Shown here in pieces: positions 38,664-51,388 of a stretch of 64,000 nucleotides of DNA. The stretch is from contig CM070875.1 in assembly GCA_036365515.1 (NCBI GenBank), positions 7,406,501 to 7,470,500 of the forward strand, in the 5' to 3' direction. The stretch's first letter is position 1. Each line of letters begins with the position of its first letter. The notes beneath the pieces are model-generated. The model was not told the DNA's origin. It ran no database searches and saw only the letters and a list, made by a program, of their open reading frames with translations. The translations under genes and the position numbers were made by a program. The DNA comes from Torymus aiolomorphi (taxonomy: Eukaryota; Arthropoda; Insecta; Hymenoptera; Torymidae).

Positions 38664-38767
38664 CACGAAGAAAAGCCAACTTGGAAGTTACAGGCGAAGA
38701 AAAGCCAAAAATGCGTCTAAGGCGAAGAAAAGCCAGCTTGCATCCTCCCGGACGAAGAAAAGCTAAG
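38664..38767. repeat. Four CGAAGAAAAGCCA words at 28-30 bp spacing
   Basis: The 13-bp word starts at 38,666, 38,695, 38,723 and 38,753 (last base changed in the final copy). The 15-17 bp between copies do not resemble one another. Confidence 0.8.
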
Positions 38768-39130
38768 AATTGAAATCTCGGATTCCCTTGGCCATTTTAT
38801 AAAAAATGGAAAATCCAAAAAGGTTCTTTTGAACAATTTGAAAATATTTTATGGGTAAAATAGATATATTTTCTAGTGCGAGGGGGGGTTAAAAGTTACA
38901 ATGGTCAGAAATTCCGATAGCGAAAATCCCGATAGGTAATTTAACCGATAGCTAAATCATCGGAATAAGGTTCTAATCTAATAGGAAAAATTCCTACGAG
39001 AAAGTTTTGAATGGTCAATAGATCCGAAAATAATTTGGACAGTGGTCAAAAGTTTCGTAAATAATTTTGACAATGGGTCATAGTAACAAAAATGAAATAT
39101 CCGAAAGGTCGAATAGTCGAAATAAAATCA
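38765..39130. repeat. CCGATA repeat block, copy 3
   Basis: Aligned copy of 36,558-36,905 with small indels, including TTCCGATAGCGAAAATCCCG and an extra duplicated TGGTCAAAAGTTTCG segment. Confidence 0.75.
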
Positions 39131-39200
39131 ATGATAAGAAACGATGGTGAGGATCAACCCAGGTACACAAAAAAAACACTTTAACTTTCCATTTTCAAAA

Positions 39201-39238
39201 CCACAACGTTTCGCTAGTTAGTTTTCTAGCCTCATCAG
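39201..39238 (-). ncRNA. Hammerhead-ribozyme-like core, incomplete
   Basis: The minus strand reads CTGATGAG, a stem GCTAG...CTAGC with an 8-nt loop, then GAAAC and GTTGTGG. CUGAUGA and GAAA flanking stem II are the conserved hammerhead core, known from Penelope-like elements and retrozymes. Stem II has one unpaired G. I could not find a good 5' partner for stem III plus a cleavage triplet upstream, so activity is doubtful. Confidence 0.35.
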
Positions 39239-39879
39239 GTAATCATTTATTTAACTATAAAAACAAAGACACAATAGAATCTTAAACATGGTTATTTTGG
39301 TTGTAATCACAAAGAGAGAATACTAAAAAATACATACAATATAGTTATTATCATCGTAGGTATTTTTAAGAGCCAGAAGCTCTACGTCCTATTACACAAG
39401 CTACATCGCCAACCGACAAACTCACGTTTCACAAAGTAGTATATATAAATAAATCGCTCTCGCATTTTCATCTGTATTTTCATAAATACAAATCAACAAA
39501 CATTATAATCAAGGAACGCGGGAGCGTTCCGAAGGCAAGTATAGAAGAGCCTTAGGACGACCGCGTGAATATATACTTTGAAATGGATGTACGAGAAATT
39601 CAATGCGATTATATACCTATTGCGTTAGTTTCAACTATATAACATATCCCTCTTAATCGAAAGCCATTTCATTGCTCTACTCAAATCGAAAGGTTTCATT
39701 TAAAAAGATTGTCTCATTCAAAAGATTTAGAGATCTGAATATTTTTATGTACGATTTCCTTTCCGATTTTTTCTCCACATTCTTCAGTCTGCATAAACTA
39801 TACATTTTTGTCCGACCGGTACATAGTATAGCATTTTTGTCCGACCGACTAGAAGAGAGAGAGGGAGGAAAGAGAGAAG

Positions 39880-39905
39880 AGCGACGGAGAGAGAGAGAGA
39901 GAGAG
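39880..39905. repeat. GA microsatellite
   Basis: GAGAGA run corresponding to the GA tract near 2,760 in copy 1. Confidence 0.85.
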
Positions 39906-39916
39906 AATCCGTATAT

Positions 39917-40173
<257 letters not shown>

Positions 40174-40557
40174 TCAATCAACCTAACCTTGTTACTTTAT
40201 GTATACATACATAATAACTTTCAATATTTACGCATTAGTTCCGTATACAATCATCATCATTTATACAAGTCATTTATACAAGTTATATTGAAAAGACTTT
40301 TTACATCGTTGAAATTCGATTTAAATTGACTTGGTGTATATTATAATATATATATATATTCAGATATATTTTCAGATAAGTAGCAAACTTTTATTATAAA
40401 ATAAAAAAATAATGTTCTTAATATAAGTAGTGTTACTTTGTGAAATCTTTTTTTGTTACAGATTATATCAGAAAGAACAAGGATAATTGACAAGTAGATT
40501 ATGATTATGATTAAATAGTTTGCAACATATATAGAAGAGTTCAAAATTATTATTATT

Positions 40558-40773
40558 ATGCATTATACATTAAGGCCACTAAAAGATTATTTTCAAGTCT
40601 GTCAAAGAATGCAACCACCTGTAATAGAAAAAAAAAGAAATACTGTTGCAGATAATATTTCTCTAGCAGAGCCTCGTTCTACTTTATGGTGTTTTAATTA
40701 TGGATGCTTTACTGGCCCTACGATTTCTAAAGGTAAACTAGCATTATTAAAACCCGGAAATAGTGATATATAA
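40558..40773 (+). CDS. Unknown 71-codon frame in repeat E
   Basis: Starts with ATG and reads LRPLKDYFQVCQRM, then LAEPRSTLWCFNYG. No domain is recognised. Codon usage and lack of low complexity look more coding-like than the flanks. It could be a fragment of an element-encoded protein. Confidence 0.25.
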   Translation: MHYTLRPLKDYFQVCQRMQPPVIEKKRNTVADNISLAEPRSTLWCFNYGCFTGPTISKGKLALLKPGNSDI

Positions 40774-41774
40774 GATTTTCTTAGATTATTATTAAAAGTG
40801 CATCATGCTCAAGTATTTTTTTTTATTTTACATTACATTAATTCTTTCAGGTTCAGGCCTCATTTCATTTTTTGCTTAAAGTTCAAATACAGCATGAAAA
40901 AAGATATTATTCATAAAAACACGCTAAAAAATGATGAAGTTCATTGCATATCAATGCGTCAAAGAATAGATTACCACGAATTTTTAATTACAGTGACATT
41001 AATTAAGTAGTGACATTAAGTGATGATTCATTATTTTGAGAAAATAACGCGCCAAGATATTAGCAACCTGTTGAGATTGTATGTTATTTTCATAATAACT
41101 TTAATGTTTGTGGTTAAAGTTGGATAACATTTTCTCATATTGTTAAAAGTGCATCATGCTCATACATTATTACATTACATAATTCTTTCATATTCAGGCG
41201 TCATTCCATTTTTTGCTTAAAGTGCAAATACTTGAAGAAGATATTATAAAAACAAACTGACTAAAATTAGATGAAGTTCATTGCACATCAATGCATCCAA
41301 GAATGACCAAGAATTTTAATAATAGTGACATTAAGTAGTGTGACATTAAGCTATAACTAAGATGTTTTAGATAATATTGTTGTTGTGATGATTAAGTAGT
41401 GACATCAAGTAATGGTTCATTTTTTGAGAAAACAACGCGCAAAGATATTAGCAACCTGTATAGATTATATGTTATTTTCATAAATAACTTTAATGTTTGT
41501 GGTTAAAGTTGGATAACATTTTCTCAGATTGTTAAAAGTGCATCATGCTCAAGTATAATACATAATTCAACTGGTTTCTAGTGAAAACTTCAACGAATCT
41601 AAGTGTTAAAAATCTCTCTAGAAGCTGAAGATAGTAAAAGAAATATGTTACTATGAAAGAAGAACCATTAAAAAATCACAGACTTCTCAGTAGCAGAAGC
41701 AGAAATATTGTGGTAGTTATCCCCCTAGATAGAATTAGAGACTCGTTCTACTTTATTACAGTGAATGTCAGTGT

Positions 41775-41778
<4 letters not shown>

Positions 41779-41816
<38 letters not shown>
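41779..41816. repeat. (AT)n microsatellite, left palindrome arm
   Basis: About 38 bp of AT; the same position in the right arm has about 419 bp. Confidence 0.95.
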
Positions 41817-41819
<3 letters not shown>

Positions 41820-41998
41820 AAGTTCTTATTAGGTACGGTTTGAAAAATCTAAAATTTACAGATTGAGCTTCACTGTTGTACATATTTTCTCAAGCACAAA
41901 CTAAAAGATTATGTCAAATGGGAAAAGCGAAAAGGATGTGTTATATTGTGAAAATTAAAAAAAATAAAAGTGCTCAGTTATTCTCGTGTATGATTTTC

Positions 41999-42125
41999 CC
42001 AGGGTGGAAGACGTCAAAAGTTTGATCTATACAAGAATATCAAGAAAGCTTTTAGTGATTCTCAGTTCATAAACTGGTTGTATAATATACAAACAATGAA
42101 GAAAGAAGATGTAAAAAAAATGTAA
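41999..42125 (+). CDS. Possible exon of an unknown protein in repeat E
   Basis: After an acceptor-like TTTTCCCAG, a 41-codon frame reads GGRRQKFDLYKNIKKAF, then FINWLYNIQTMKK, and stops at TAA. The right palindrome arm has the same sequence inverted. No family is recognised. Confidence 0.25.
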
Positions 42126-42349
42126 AATAAACAATGGAAATTTTTTTAGTATACAGAAACTAAAAGATTATGTCAAATGAGAAAAGCGAAATAATAATAG
42201 ACTCTGAGAAAAATTCACATGCGGAATAGAAGATGTAGATATAGATAGTCATTGTTGTTATTAGACTTATTAACAAAAAATTTTATTTTAAGAAATCAAT
42301 AATTTTCAACTTTGCTCATTTAGGATTATCTTGTAGATGAAGAAACACT

Positions 42350-42541
42350 TGTTGATATTTTTTTGAGCTGATATCAGTTTTAAATCACATTGTAGATTTG
42401 GAACATGCTGGACTTTTTGTTTGTTACATTCTAATATTAGAACTTCCAAAGCCAAGAATACTTGCTGAAGCAGGAATAAACACTTTTTTACCTGTTTATC
42501 AAATTGCAGTTTATTCCAATCAAGAATTTTTAGATTTTGGT
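42350..42541 (+). CDS. Possible exon ending at a GTAAGT donor in repeat E
   Basis: An open frame reads FELISVLNHIVDLEHAGLF and LILELPKPRILAEAGINTF, continuing to NQEFLDF, then a strong donor G|GTAAGTG. The inverted copy near 46,861-47,055 has one T fewer in a T run, which shifts the frame. Function unknown. Confidence 0.3.
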
Positions 42542-44355
42542 AAGTGATTATAAGTATTTTTTTAATCATTAAAAATATTACTTATGTCGACTGCAATTTA
42601 CTATCAACTGATAAGAATTTTTCATATAAGAATATGCAGTCGACATAAGTAATATTTTTAATTGTAAGACTGTGAGACCGATGAAAAATTCTTATCAGTT
42701 GATATTTTTTTTAATAATCTAAAACTTTTTTTAAGAATAAGACTTATTATTATTTATTTATTTTTTGTTACACATTCAAAATTTTTCATTTACAAGCAAC
42801 TTTTACATAATAAAATATAAGTAATAAGTAATTTTCATGACTGTACGAATAATACTATTGTTAATATAATAAAACTTTCTACGAAAGTATATAATAAGGC
42901 AAGTATAGACATTTTTTCTTTATAATCTACTCTCCCTTCCTCTCTTCCCCAGCCCTCTCTCGCCCTCTATTTCAACCTCTCTCTCTCTCTCTCTCTCTCT
43001 CTTCCTCTCTCCCTTTCTCTCAATATCCGTCAAACTCTGTACCAAAAACTTTAATGAGAGCTTAAATATGTTTTAATACAATCAACACGTTTTTAAAAAA
43101 AATAATTTTTAAGTACGTTTTAACAACACAATTTTTGTCTAGACCTTTTATTTCTTCGAACCTCATCTATTCAATAAGCACTCTCTGCAAATGGTAATAA
43201 TTTTTTCATGACTGTACCAATAATAATATTGTTAATATAAAACTTTCTACGAAAGTATAAAATAAGGCAAGTATAGACGTTTTTTCTAAAACTGCAAATC
43301 AAACAAATGAAAGTTGTGAAATCAATTATCAATAGTCAAGTAATGCAAACAACTCTCGGAAACTACTGTATGACTGTTCTCAGAAATGTATTAAAATTTG
43401 TTCATCTTTCTATACAAATTAAACACGAGAAAGTACTGAAATAATATAAAACTTTCTACGAAAGTATAAAAAAAGGCAAGTATAGACGTTTTTTCTGTAT
43501 AATCTATAAAATAATAATATTTATGATTTTTTAAAAGAAATCAAATAAATACCAGTGAAAAAGTCTTTTACTTCTTTGAGTCATTGTATGCTGAACAAAT
43601 TATATGTCAGTAAGTACATTCAAATTGTTCACTGCAAATCAAACAAATGAAAGTTGTGAAATCAATTATCGATAGTCAAGTAAGGAAAAACTCTCGGAAT
43701 CAACTGTATGATTGTTCTTAAAAATGTATTCAAATTTGTGCATTCTTCTATACAAATTAAACACAAGAAAGTACTGAAATCAATTTATTGTAGTCAAGTA
43801 ACCGTAAGTTAACTTGACTGACATATTTGTGCATTCTCCTATACAAATTAAACACAAGAAAGTACTGAAATCAATTTATTGTAGTCAAGTAACCGTAAGT
43901 TAACTTGACTGACATAATAGAACTTTTAGTACCTTTTGTGTAAAATTACATTTTACGCCCACGTTGTAACTTCAAAAATATTTAGCCAGCGGGCATAAAG
44001 TACTACTTAACGCCTAACAAGCGCAATAGCTCACATACTCCTACAAAACTTTATAGAACCTACGCACTTTACGCCCGTGTGGGTGAAAATTATTTTAATT
44101 ATATAACTATTATGCCTTCCTTTTATTTTTAAAATTCATAAGAATTTTATCAGATATTTACGAAAAGTTAAAGCCTATATAAAAAAAATTACATAGTTAC
44201 CAACACATCCCCATTTTTCATTATTCTTTCTCAATTTTGAAATTTCTATAATATTACGCATCTTGGGAGGACAATAGAAGTCTATATAGAGCTGCTCTAG
44301 CAGTGGTGGTCCTCCAATCTCCCATACATACTTGGCGGGCCCGACGGTTTGCAGT

Positions 44356-45037
44356 GTACCGGTGGGCTTTGTAGTATTCTACATTTACAAATGTAGAATA
44401 CTTACTAAATTTTTGCATAAATTGATTAACAATGTTTATACCTATAAGCCCACTATAAATAATAACATTGGCTCTAATTTTTAATTGATACCGCTTAAAT
44501 ATTATAATATCCCTATACAAGTGCATAATCTCATGATTTACTTTCATTACCCTAAATATTTTTCCTTGTGTCCGTCTTTTTTAAGCGGGAATGAGATAAA
44601 AAATGCATATAAATTTATAGTTTACTCAAAAGTGCTTTAGATTTTATTAACCATTTTGTAAGCCACTTATTTTAATTTTCATCCTTTTACCGTGTGTAAA
44701 TATCATACGAGATCTCATATGAGTATTTCAGACATCAGATCGCATATGAGATATCATATATTAATGTCATCTGCAATTTTACTTATTACGGGATCTCAAA
44801 TGAAATCTCGTAAGAGATCTGATGTCCGATATTCTCATACGAGATCTGATGTTCGATATTCTCATGAGATCTCATATGATATTATCATGCGTGTTTGCAC
44901 TTTCTATTTAAAAACAGAGTAATAAATTCAGTACGGATCAGTATTTAATATGTAGAAGCAACCCATTTATATATTTTATCTGACCTTAAACATATTCATA
45001 GAATATTTATATGAAAATGACCATGTCTACTCCTTAA
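44356..45037. other. Spacer (loop) of the giant palindrome
   Basis: 682 bp with no partner in E. It contains a cluster of words such as ACGAGATCTCATATGAG, CAGATCGCATATGAG and CTCATGAGATCTCATATG between 44,697 and 44,885. A 97-codon minus frame and a 76-codon plus frame show no domain. Confidence 0.6.
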
Positions 45038-47572
45038 ACTGCAAACCGTCGGGCCCGCCAAGTATGTATGGGAGATTGGAGGACCACCACTGCTAGAGCA
45101 GCTCTATATAGACTTCTATTGTCCTCCCAAGATGCGTAATATTATAGAAATTTCAAAATTGAGAAAGAATAATGAAAAATGGGGATGTGTTGGTAACTAT
45201 GTAATTTTTTTATATAGGCTTTAACTTTTCGTAAATATCTGATAAAATTCTTATGAATTTTAAAAATAAAAGGAAGGCATAATAGTTATATAATTAAAAT
45301 AATTTTCACCCACACGGGCGTAAAGTGCGTAGGTTCTATAAAGTTTTGTAGGAGTATGTGAGCTATTGCGCTTGTTAGGCGTTAAGTAGTACTTTATGCC
45401 CGCTGGCTAAATATTTTTGAAGTTACAACGTGGGCGTAAAATGTAATTTTACACAAAAGGTACTAAAAGTTCTATTATGTCAGTCAAGTTAACTTACGGT
45501 TACTTGACTACAATAAATTGATTTCAGTACTTTCTTGTGTTTAATTTGTATAGGAGAATGCACAAATATGTCAGTCAAGTTAACTTACGGTTACTTGACT
45601 ACAATAAATTGATTTCAGTACTTTCTTGTGTTTAATTTGTATAGAAGAATGCACAAATTTGAATACATTTTTAAGAACAATCATACAGTTGATTCCGAGA
45701 GTTTTTTCCTTACTTGACTATCGATAATTGATTTCACAACTTTCATTTGTTTGATTTGCAGTGAACAATTTGAATGTACTTACTGACATATAATTTGTTC
45801 AGCATACAATGACTCAAAGAAGTAAAAGACTTTTTCACTGGTATTTATTTGATTCCTTTTAAAAAATCATAAATATTATTATTTTATAGATTATACAGAA
45901 AAAACGTCTATACTTGCCTTTTTTTATACTTTCGTAGAAAGTTTTATATTATTTCAGTACTTTCTCGTGTTTAATTTGTATAGAAAGATGAACAAATTTT
46001 AATACATTTCTGAGAACAGTCATACAGTAGTTTCCGAGAGTTGTTTGCATTACTTGACTATTGATAATTGATTTCACAACTTTCATTTGTTTGATTTGCA
46101 GTTTTAGAAAAAACGTCTATACTTGCCTTATTTTATACTTTCGTAGAAAGTTTTATATTAACAATATTATTATTGGTACAGTCATGAAAAAAATTATTAC
46201 CATTTGCAGAGAGTGCTTATTGAATAGATGAGGTTCGAAGAAATAAAAGGTCTAGACAAAAATTGTGTTGTTAAAACGTACTTAAAAAATTATTTTTTTT
46301 TAAAAACGTGTTGATTGTATTAAAACATATTTAAGCTCTCATTAAAGTTTTTGGTACAGAGTTTGACGGATATTGAGAGAAAGGGAGAGAGGAAGAGAGA
46401 GAGAGAGAGAGAGAGAGGTTGAAATAGAGGGCGAGAGAGGGCTGGGGAAGAGAGGAAGGGAGAGTAGATTATAAAGAAAAAATGTCTATACTTGCCTTAT
46501 TATATACTTTCGTAGAAAGTTTTATTATATTAACAATAGTATTATTCGTACAGTCATGAAAATTACTTATTACTTATATTTTATTATGTAAAAGTTGCTT
46601 GTAAATGAAAAATTTTGAATGTGTAACAAAAAATAAATAAATAATAATAAGTCTTATTCTTAAAAAAAGTTTTAGATTATTAAAAAAAATATCAACTGAT
46701 AAGAATTTTTCATCGGTCTTACAGTCTTACAATTAAAAATATTACTTATGTCGACTGCATATTCTTATATGAAAAATTCTTATCAGTTGATAGTAAATTG
46801 CAGTCGACATAAGTAATATTTTTAATGATTAAAAAAATACTTATAATCACTTACCAAAATCTAAAAATTCTTGATTGGAATAAACTGCAATTTGATAAAC
46901 AGGTAAAAAGTGTTTATTCCTGCTTCAGCAAGTATTCTTGGCTTTGGAAGTTCTAATATTAGAATGTAACAAACAAAAAGTCCAGCATGTTCCAAATCTA
47001 CAATGTGATTTAAAACTGATATCAGCTCAAAAAATATCAACAAGTGTTTCTTCATCTACAAGATAATCCTAAATGAGCAAAGTTGAAAATTATTGATTTC
47101 TTAAAATAAAATTTTTTGTTAATAAGTCTAATAACAACAATGACTATCTATATCTACATCTTCTATTCCGCATGTGAATTTTTCTCAGAGTCTATTATTA
47201 TTTCGCTTTTCTCATTTGACATAATCTTTTAGTTTCTGTATACTAAAAAAATTTCCATTGTTTATTTTACATTTTTTTTACATCTTCTTTCTTCATTGTT
47301 TGTATATTATACAACCAGTTTATGAACTGAGAATCACTAAAAGCTTTCTTGATATTCTTGTATAGATCAAACTTTTGACGTCTTCCACCCTGGGAAAATC
47401 ATACACGAGAATAACTGAGCACTTTTATTTTTTTTAATTTTCACAATATAACACATCCTTTTCGCTTTTCCCATTTGACATAATCTTTTAGTTTGTGCTT
47501 GAGAAAATATGTACAACAGTGAAGCTCAATCTGTAAATTTTAGATTTTTCAAACCGTACCTAATAAGAACTT

Positions 47573-47997
<425 letters not shown>

Positions 47998-48064
47998 ACA
48001 CTGACATTCACTGTAATAAAGTAGAACGAGTCTCTAATTCTATATAGGGGGATATATATATACC

Positions 48065-48863
48065 ATAATTAGCAATGTTGAACCACGTAAACATATAGTT
48101 TGCATCACACGTAGCCAAGAGAACAAAACTGTTAACTTTTTTATAATTAAAAAAGAGAGTGCCTGAATGAGGAGGCAACTGTACCTCAAAGTGCTTTCCG
48201 TCTAAGGCACCAATACAATTTGGATATTGCCACTTCTTCCAAAATCCATTGGCAATCTCTGTCCACTTTTTTTTGTTTGGAAAATCCATATACAATGGTC
48301 TCAACACTTTGTAAATTGCAAGATATACTTCAGGAACTATGCGGTATATTACTTCTTTTGAAATTCTGAACAGCCATGCCGCTGATTTAACATCGCTTCC
48401 ATGTCCAAGTATACTGAAAAGTTATTAGAATACGTTTAATACATAATATGCGATTAATATAAAATTTAATTTTGACAGAACTTGCCATAATGTATCTTAC
48501 CATAAGGTCACTGCCAATCTTAAAGCAGGTGGTAATGGCTCTCTATTACTTTTTTTTGTTATCTTCTCTTCAATTAAATCAAATAAAGTCATAAATTGTT
48601 GGACATTCATTCGAGTAAATTTTTCAAACTCTTCTTCATCATGTATCATAAAATATTTGAAGATAGTTTCAAAAGCTCCATACTTTTCTCTTATCATAAC
48701 ACATAAATGTGGCTTTACCCACCATTTTCTAAAATTTTTTTTTCTTTTTTTTTAACAATTTTAATAACATCTCTATTTCTAATAAATGTACACAATGTTC
48801 TGCTACATTTATTGCTCTCAATATTTTATTACAATTATAATTTTTCTGGAGTCGTTCGTTCAT
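48065..48863 (-). pseudogene. PIF/Harbinger (HARBI1-like) transposase, N-terminal exons
   Basis: Start ATG at 48,863. The frame MNERLQKNY... reaches an A-rich run near 48,731, where a one-base shift leads into RKWWVKPHLC and IREKYGAFETIF, the usual HARBI1 N-terminus. The first exon ends with LAVTLW|GTAAG at 48,497. The next starts after TTTTCAG at 48,416 and reads LGHGSDVKSAAWLFRIS, IYRIVPEVY and NCIGALDGKHFEVQ, ending ANYG|GTATAT at 48,065. The Asp of GALDGKH is the first catalytic residue. The missing second Asp and Glu are on the exon at 1,671-2,209, which would join in phase (NYG + SCSD). The A9 frameshift could be real decay or a homopolymer error. Confidence 0.85.
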
Positions 48864-49730
48864 CTTTTAACACTTTTAATAACATCACTATCACTGGTAT
48901 TACTATATACTATATACACTTATATTGCACTGTAAAAACTGCTGTCTAAATTTAGGACTTTCAAAATTATAATAAAATTACAAATTTTATTAATATCTTA
49001 ATTATATTACAAATTACAAACCTCGTAAAATATATAGGATTATATTGTTTATAGTATTATAGTACATAGATAAAAATGTTATAGAGATGGCACACCAACG
49101 TTCAATTTTGAACCAGAATTATGGAATCAACAGGAACAGTGTGGACGCCACGCACAGATGACACTGAGCACGGAACAGAGCACGGAACAGCACGGAGCAT
49201 GGCACGGAACACCATTGTACTTTCACCGTCTGTTGAAAGTTGCTTGCTACGGGACTGAGCACACACACCGAGAGACGCCTGTCTGTGTGTGCGCAACAAG
49301 CGTGCGCGCCAGCGGTGCTCCCGCTCTCTCTCCCCTTGCCATGCATGCGTCTCACGCGCGCGTGAAATCTAACCTGATATTCCGCACTTTCAACTAACGT
49401 ATCTCACGAACGAGACCGCTGGGCTTTCTCAGATTTGAATGTCTTGTTCTAATAGATGTCATTAATAACATTTCGGTTTTTAGAAAAATTGCTAAGAAAA
49501 CTTTTCGAGTTACAGACGGAAACGTTCATTTCGCGCGGGCCGTCCCATAAGGCGCTGTGTTAAAATGCGCGACTTTGATGTTTAATATCTCGAGAACTAA
49601 ACCGCTGGGAGTTTTTAGATGGAAATATCTTATAGAGTATAAGAGTATATAATAGTATTATCAACACCTGGTCAAAATTGAGAGAAATTTCTAAGAAAAG
49701 GCGTTTTGGGTGAAACCCCCTTAAATGACG
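48864..49730. other. Downstream flank of the Harbinger half; no gene recognised
   Basis: AT-rich to about 49,100, then GC-richer. A short tandem GCACGGAACAG repeat lies at about 49,168-49,214. At 49,395-49,480 and 49,590-49,670 two diverged segments share TATCTC...GA(A/C)...CCGCTGGG. The right terminus of the Harbinger element is expected in this region but was not identified. Confidence 0.35.
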
Positions 49731-49735
49731 GCGGC

Positions 49736-50181
49736 CGGATACCTAGAAGTAGGCACGGCCCCTTTTCCCAGTAGCGTCACCAATGCCGGCTTGCTAAAGC
49801 TGACGTTCCCCTCCTCCTTTCCACTACATGTATCTATAAAGGCAGGCATACTACCTGGCAGGCTACACGGAGAAACATTCAGCGTAGCTCCTACTCTCGA
49901 GGTTTACGGGGAGTGCTGATTTGCACGGAAAAAAGATCGGGGTAGCAGCTCTCTGAGCGCTGAGAGCGCAACGCTCTCATCAGCTTGGGAATACAGTGAT
50001 CTCATCTCGGGCGCACTGTCGTCCCGAGTTGGGATTGCTGCTATTCCGATCACGTGTTCCCAACGCACGAGGCTGCTGTTGCCCCGAATTCTGGGCAGCA
50101 GCGCTCCCGAATCGAGAGCGCTGCTTTCTCACTCGAAGTGTAGCAGAAGTCCGATCATTTGGCACTTCTCCTGTCTCTATA
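49736..50181. other. GC-rich stretch with GCTGCT/CCCGAATC motifs
   Basis: Repeated words GCAGCGCTCCCGAATCGAGA and CCCCGAATTCTGGGCAGCAG give small stems. Short frames on both strands (60-70 codons) have no recognisable product. Confidence 0.4.
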
Positions 50182-50207
50182 CACGGAGAAAACTAGGCAC
50201 GCATGTA

Positions 50208-51322
50208 AACCGTGTAGTCGTCGCAGCACGAGCGTGTGACGCTGTCCACCGCCGGGCGGCGCGCTGTATCGGCGCGCGCCTGTTCTCGCACCTATAGCGG
50301 CCGTGGATACACTCATGCGCTCTGACGCGGATATTTCATCTCCTACGGCGGTGATGGCACGGCTGCTCGCACGGCTGTAACACTTGTCAACCGAAAACAA
50401 CGCATGGTGCTATTCGTTACATTGTAATAAGCGCGCGTTGTTGATGATATAATTAATAAGAATATTAGAATAATAAATATGCTTATAACATACAAAAATG
50501 ATATGATTTTAATTTTGGATATATCAGATGATGGTCCTGAGTTTGGAAAAGTACAAAAGATATATCAACTAGATGAGAAAATATTATTTAAATGCACTCC
50601 AATTAATACTACGGGTTTTAATTCCCATTATTTTGCGTATAGTGCAAATGTTAATATAAATGAGGAACAATATATATACATATTATGATAAATTAACAGT
50701 AAGAACCCCGTGTTTAATTTTTGAAAGAAATGGTGCGAATTTTGTAGCTACACGGCATATTTTGTAATATTAACATACGTAATAAATGAATAGCATACCA
50801 AAATTGTTATCTGTGTATTTATTTTTTAATACATTGTATGATTATTTTTTATAATTTAATCATACTTAGGGTGTAATTACTACTGTGTTTTGAAATTAAT
50901 TAATTAAACAAATAAAAGTTTACTAGAGTACTGGAGTACTAGTCATATATTTTTTTCTCTAATAACGTATTCCCTAAGTTAAAATTAGTGGTTTCATTTA
51001 GATTTCGTGTACTAATTTGTCACGAATAAAAAAAAAAATAAGCATATTTTTTATTCTAATATTCTTATTAATTATATCATCAACAACGCGCGCTTATTAC
51101 AATGTAACGAATAGCGCCATGCGTTGTTATCGGTTGACAAGTGTTACAGCCGTGCGAGCAGCCGGGCCATCACCGCCGTAGGAGGTGAAATATCCGCGTC
51201 AGAGTGCATGAGTGTATCGACGGCCGCTATAGGTGCGAGAACAGGCCCGCGCCGATACAGCTCGCCGCCCGGCGGTGGACTACGTCACACGCTCGCGCTG
51301 CGACGACTACACGGCCCCTTGT
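50208..51322. repeat. Inner palindrome with 280-bp CpG-rich arms
   Basis: Arms 50,208-50,486 and 51,037-51,322 are near reverse complements (for example GCGCGCGTTGTTGATG versus CATCAACAACGCGCGC) around a 550-bp spacer. Confidence 0.85.
50479..50767 (+). pseudogene. Fragment of an insect mobile-element-associated protein, frameshifted
   Basis: The first frame reads YKNDMILILDISDDGPEFG and LFKCTPINTTGFNSHYFAY, and runs out in an ATATAT stretch. Shifting frame there continues YDKLTVRTPCLIF and NFVATRHIL to a stop at 50,767. The layout resembles a C-terminal region I recall from uncharacterised transposon-linked insect proteins (FKC...HxxAY...YVATRYIL); I cannot name the family. It sits wholly in the palindrome spacer. 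Confidence 0.35.
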
Positions 51323-51388
51323 GCCGAACAGTGGGGAGTAGATGCTGCGCGCGTAAAATGCTCAACAGCGTCGGCCCCCCCCCCGGCC

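Noticed and set aside
38664..38767. CRISPR array
   Set aside because: Only four 13-bp repeats in a eukaryotic genome with no cas genes; the geometry does not fit CRISPR.
44254..44547. 97-codon minus-strand frame crossing the palindrome arm and spacer
   Set aside because: It spans an element border and has no recognisable domain.
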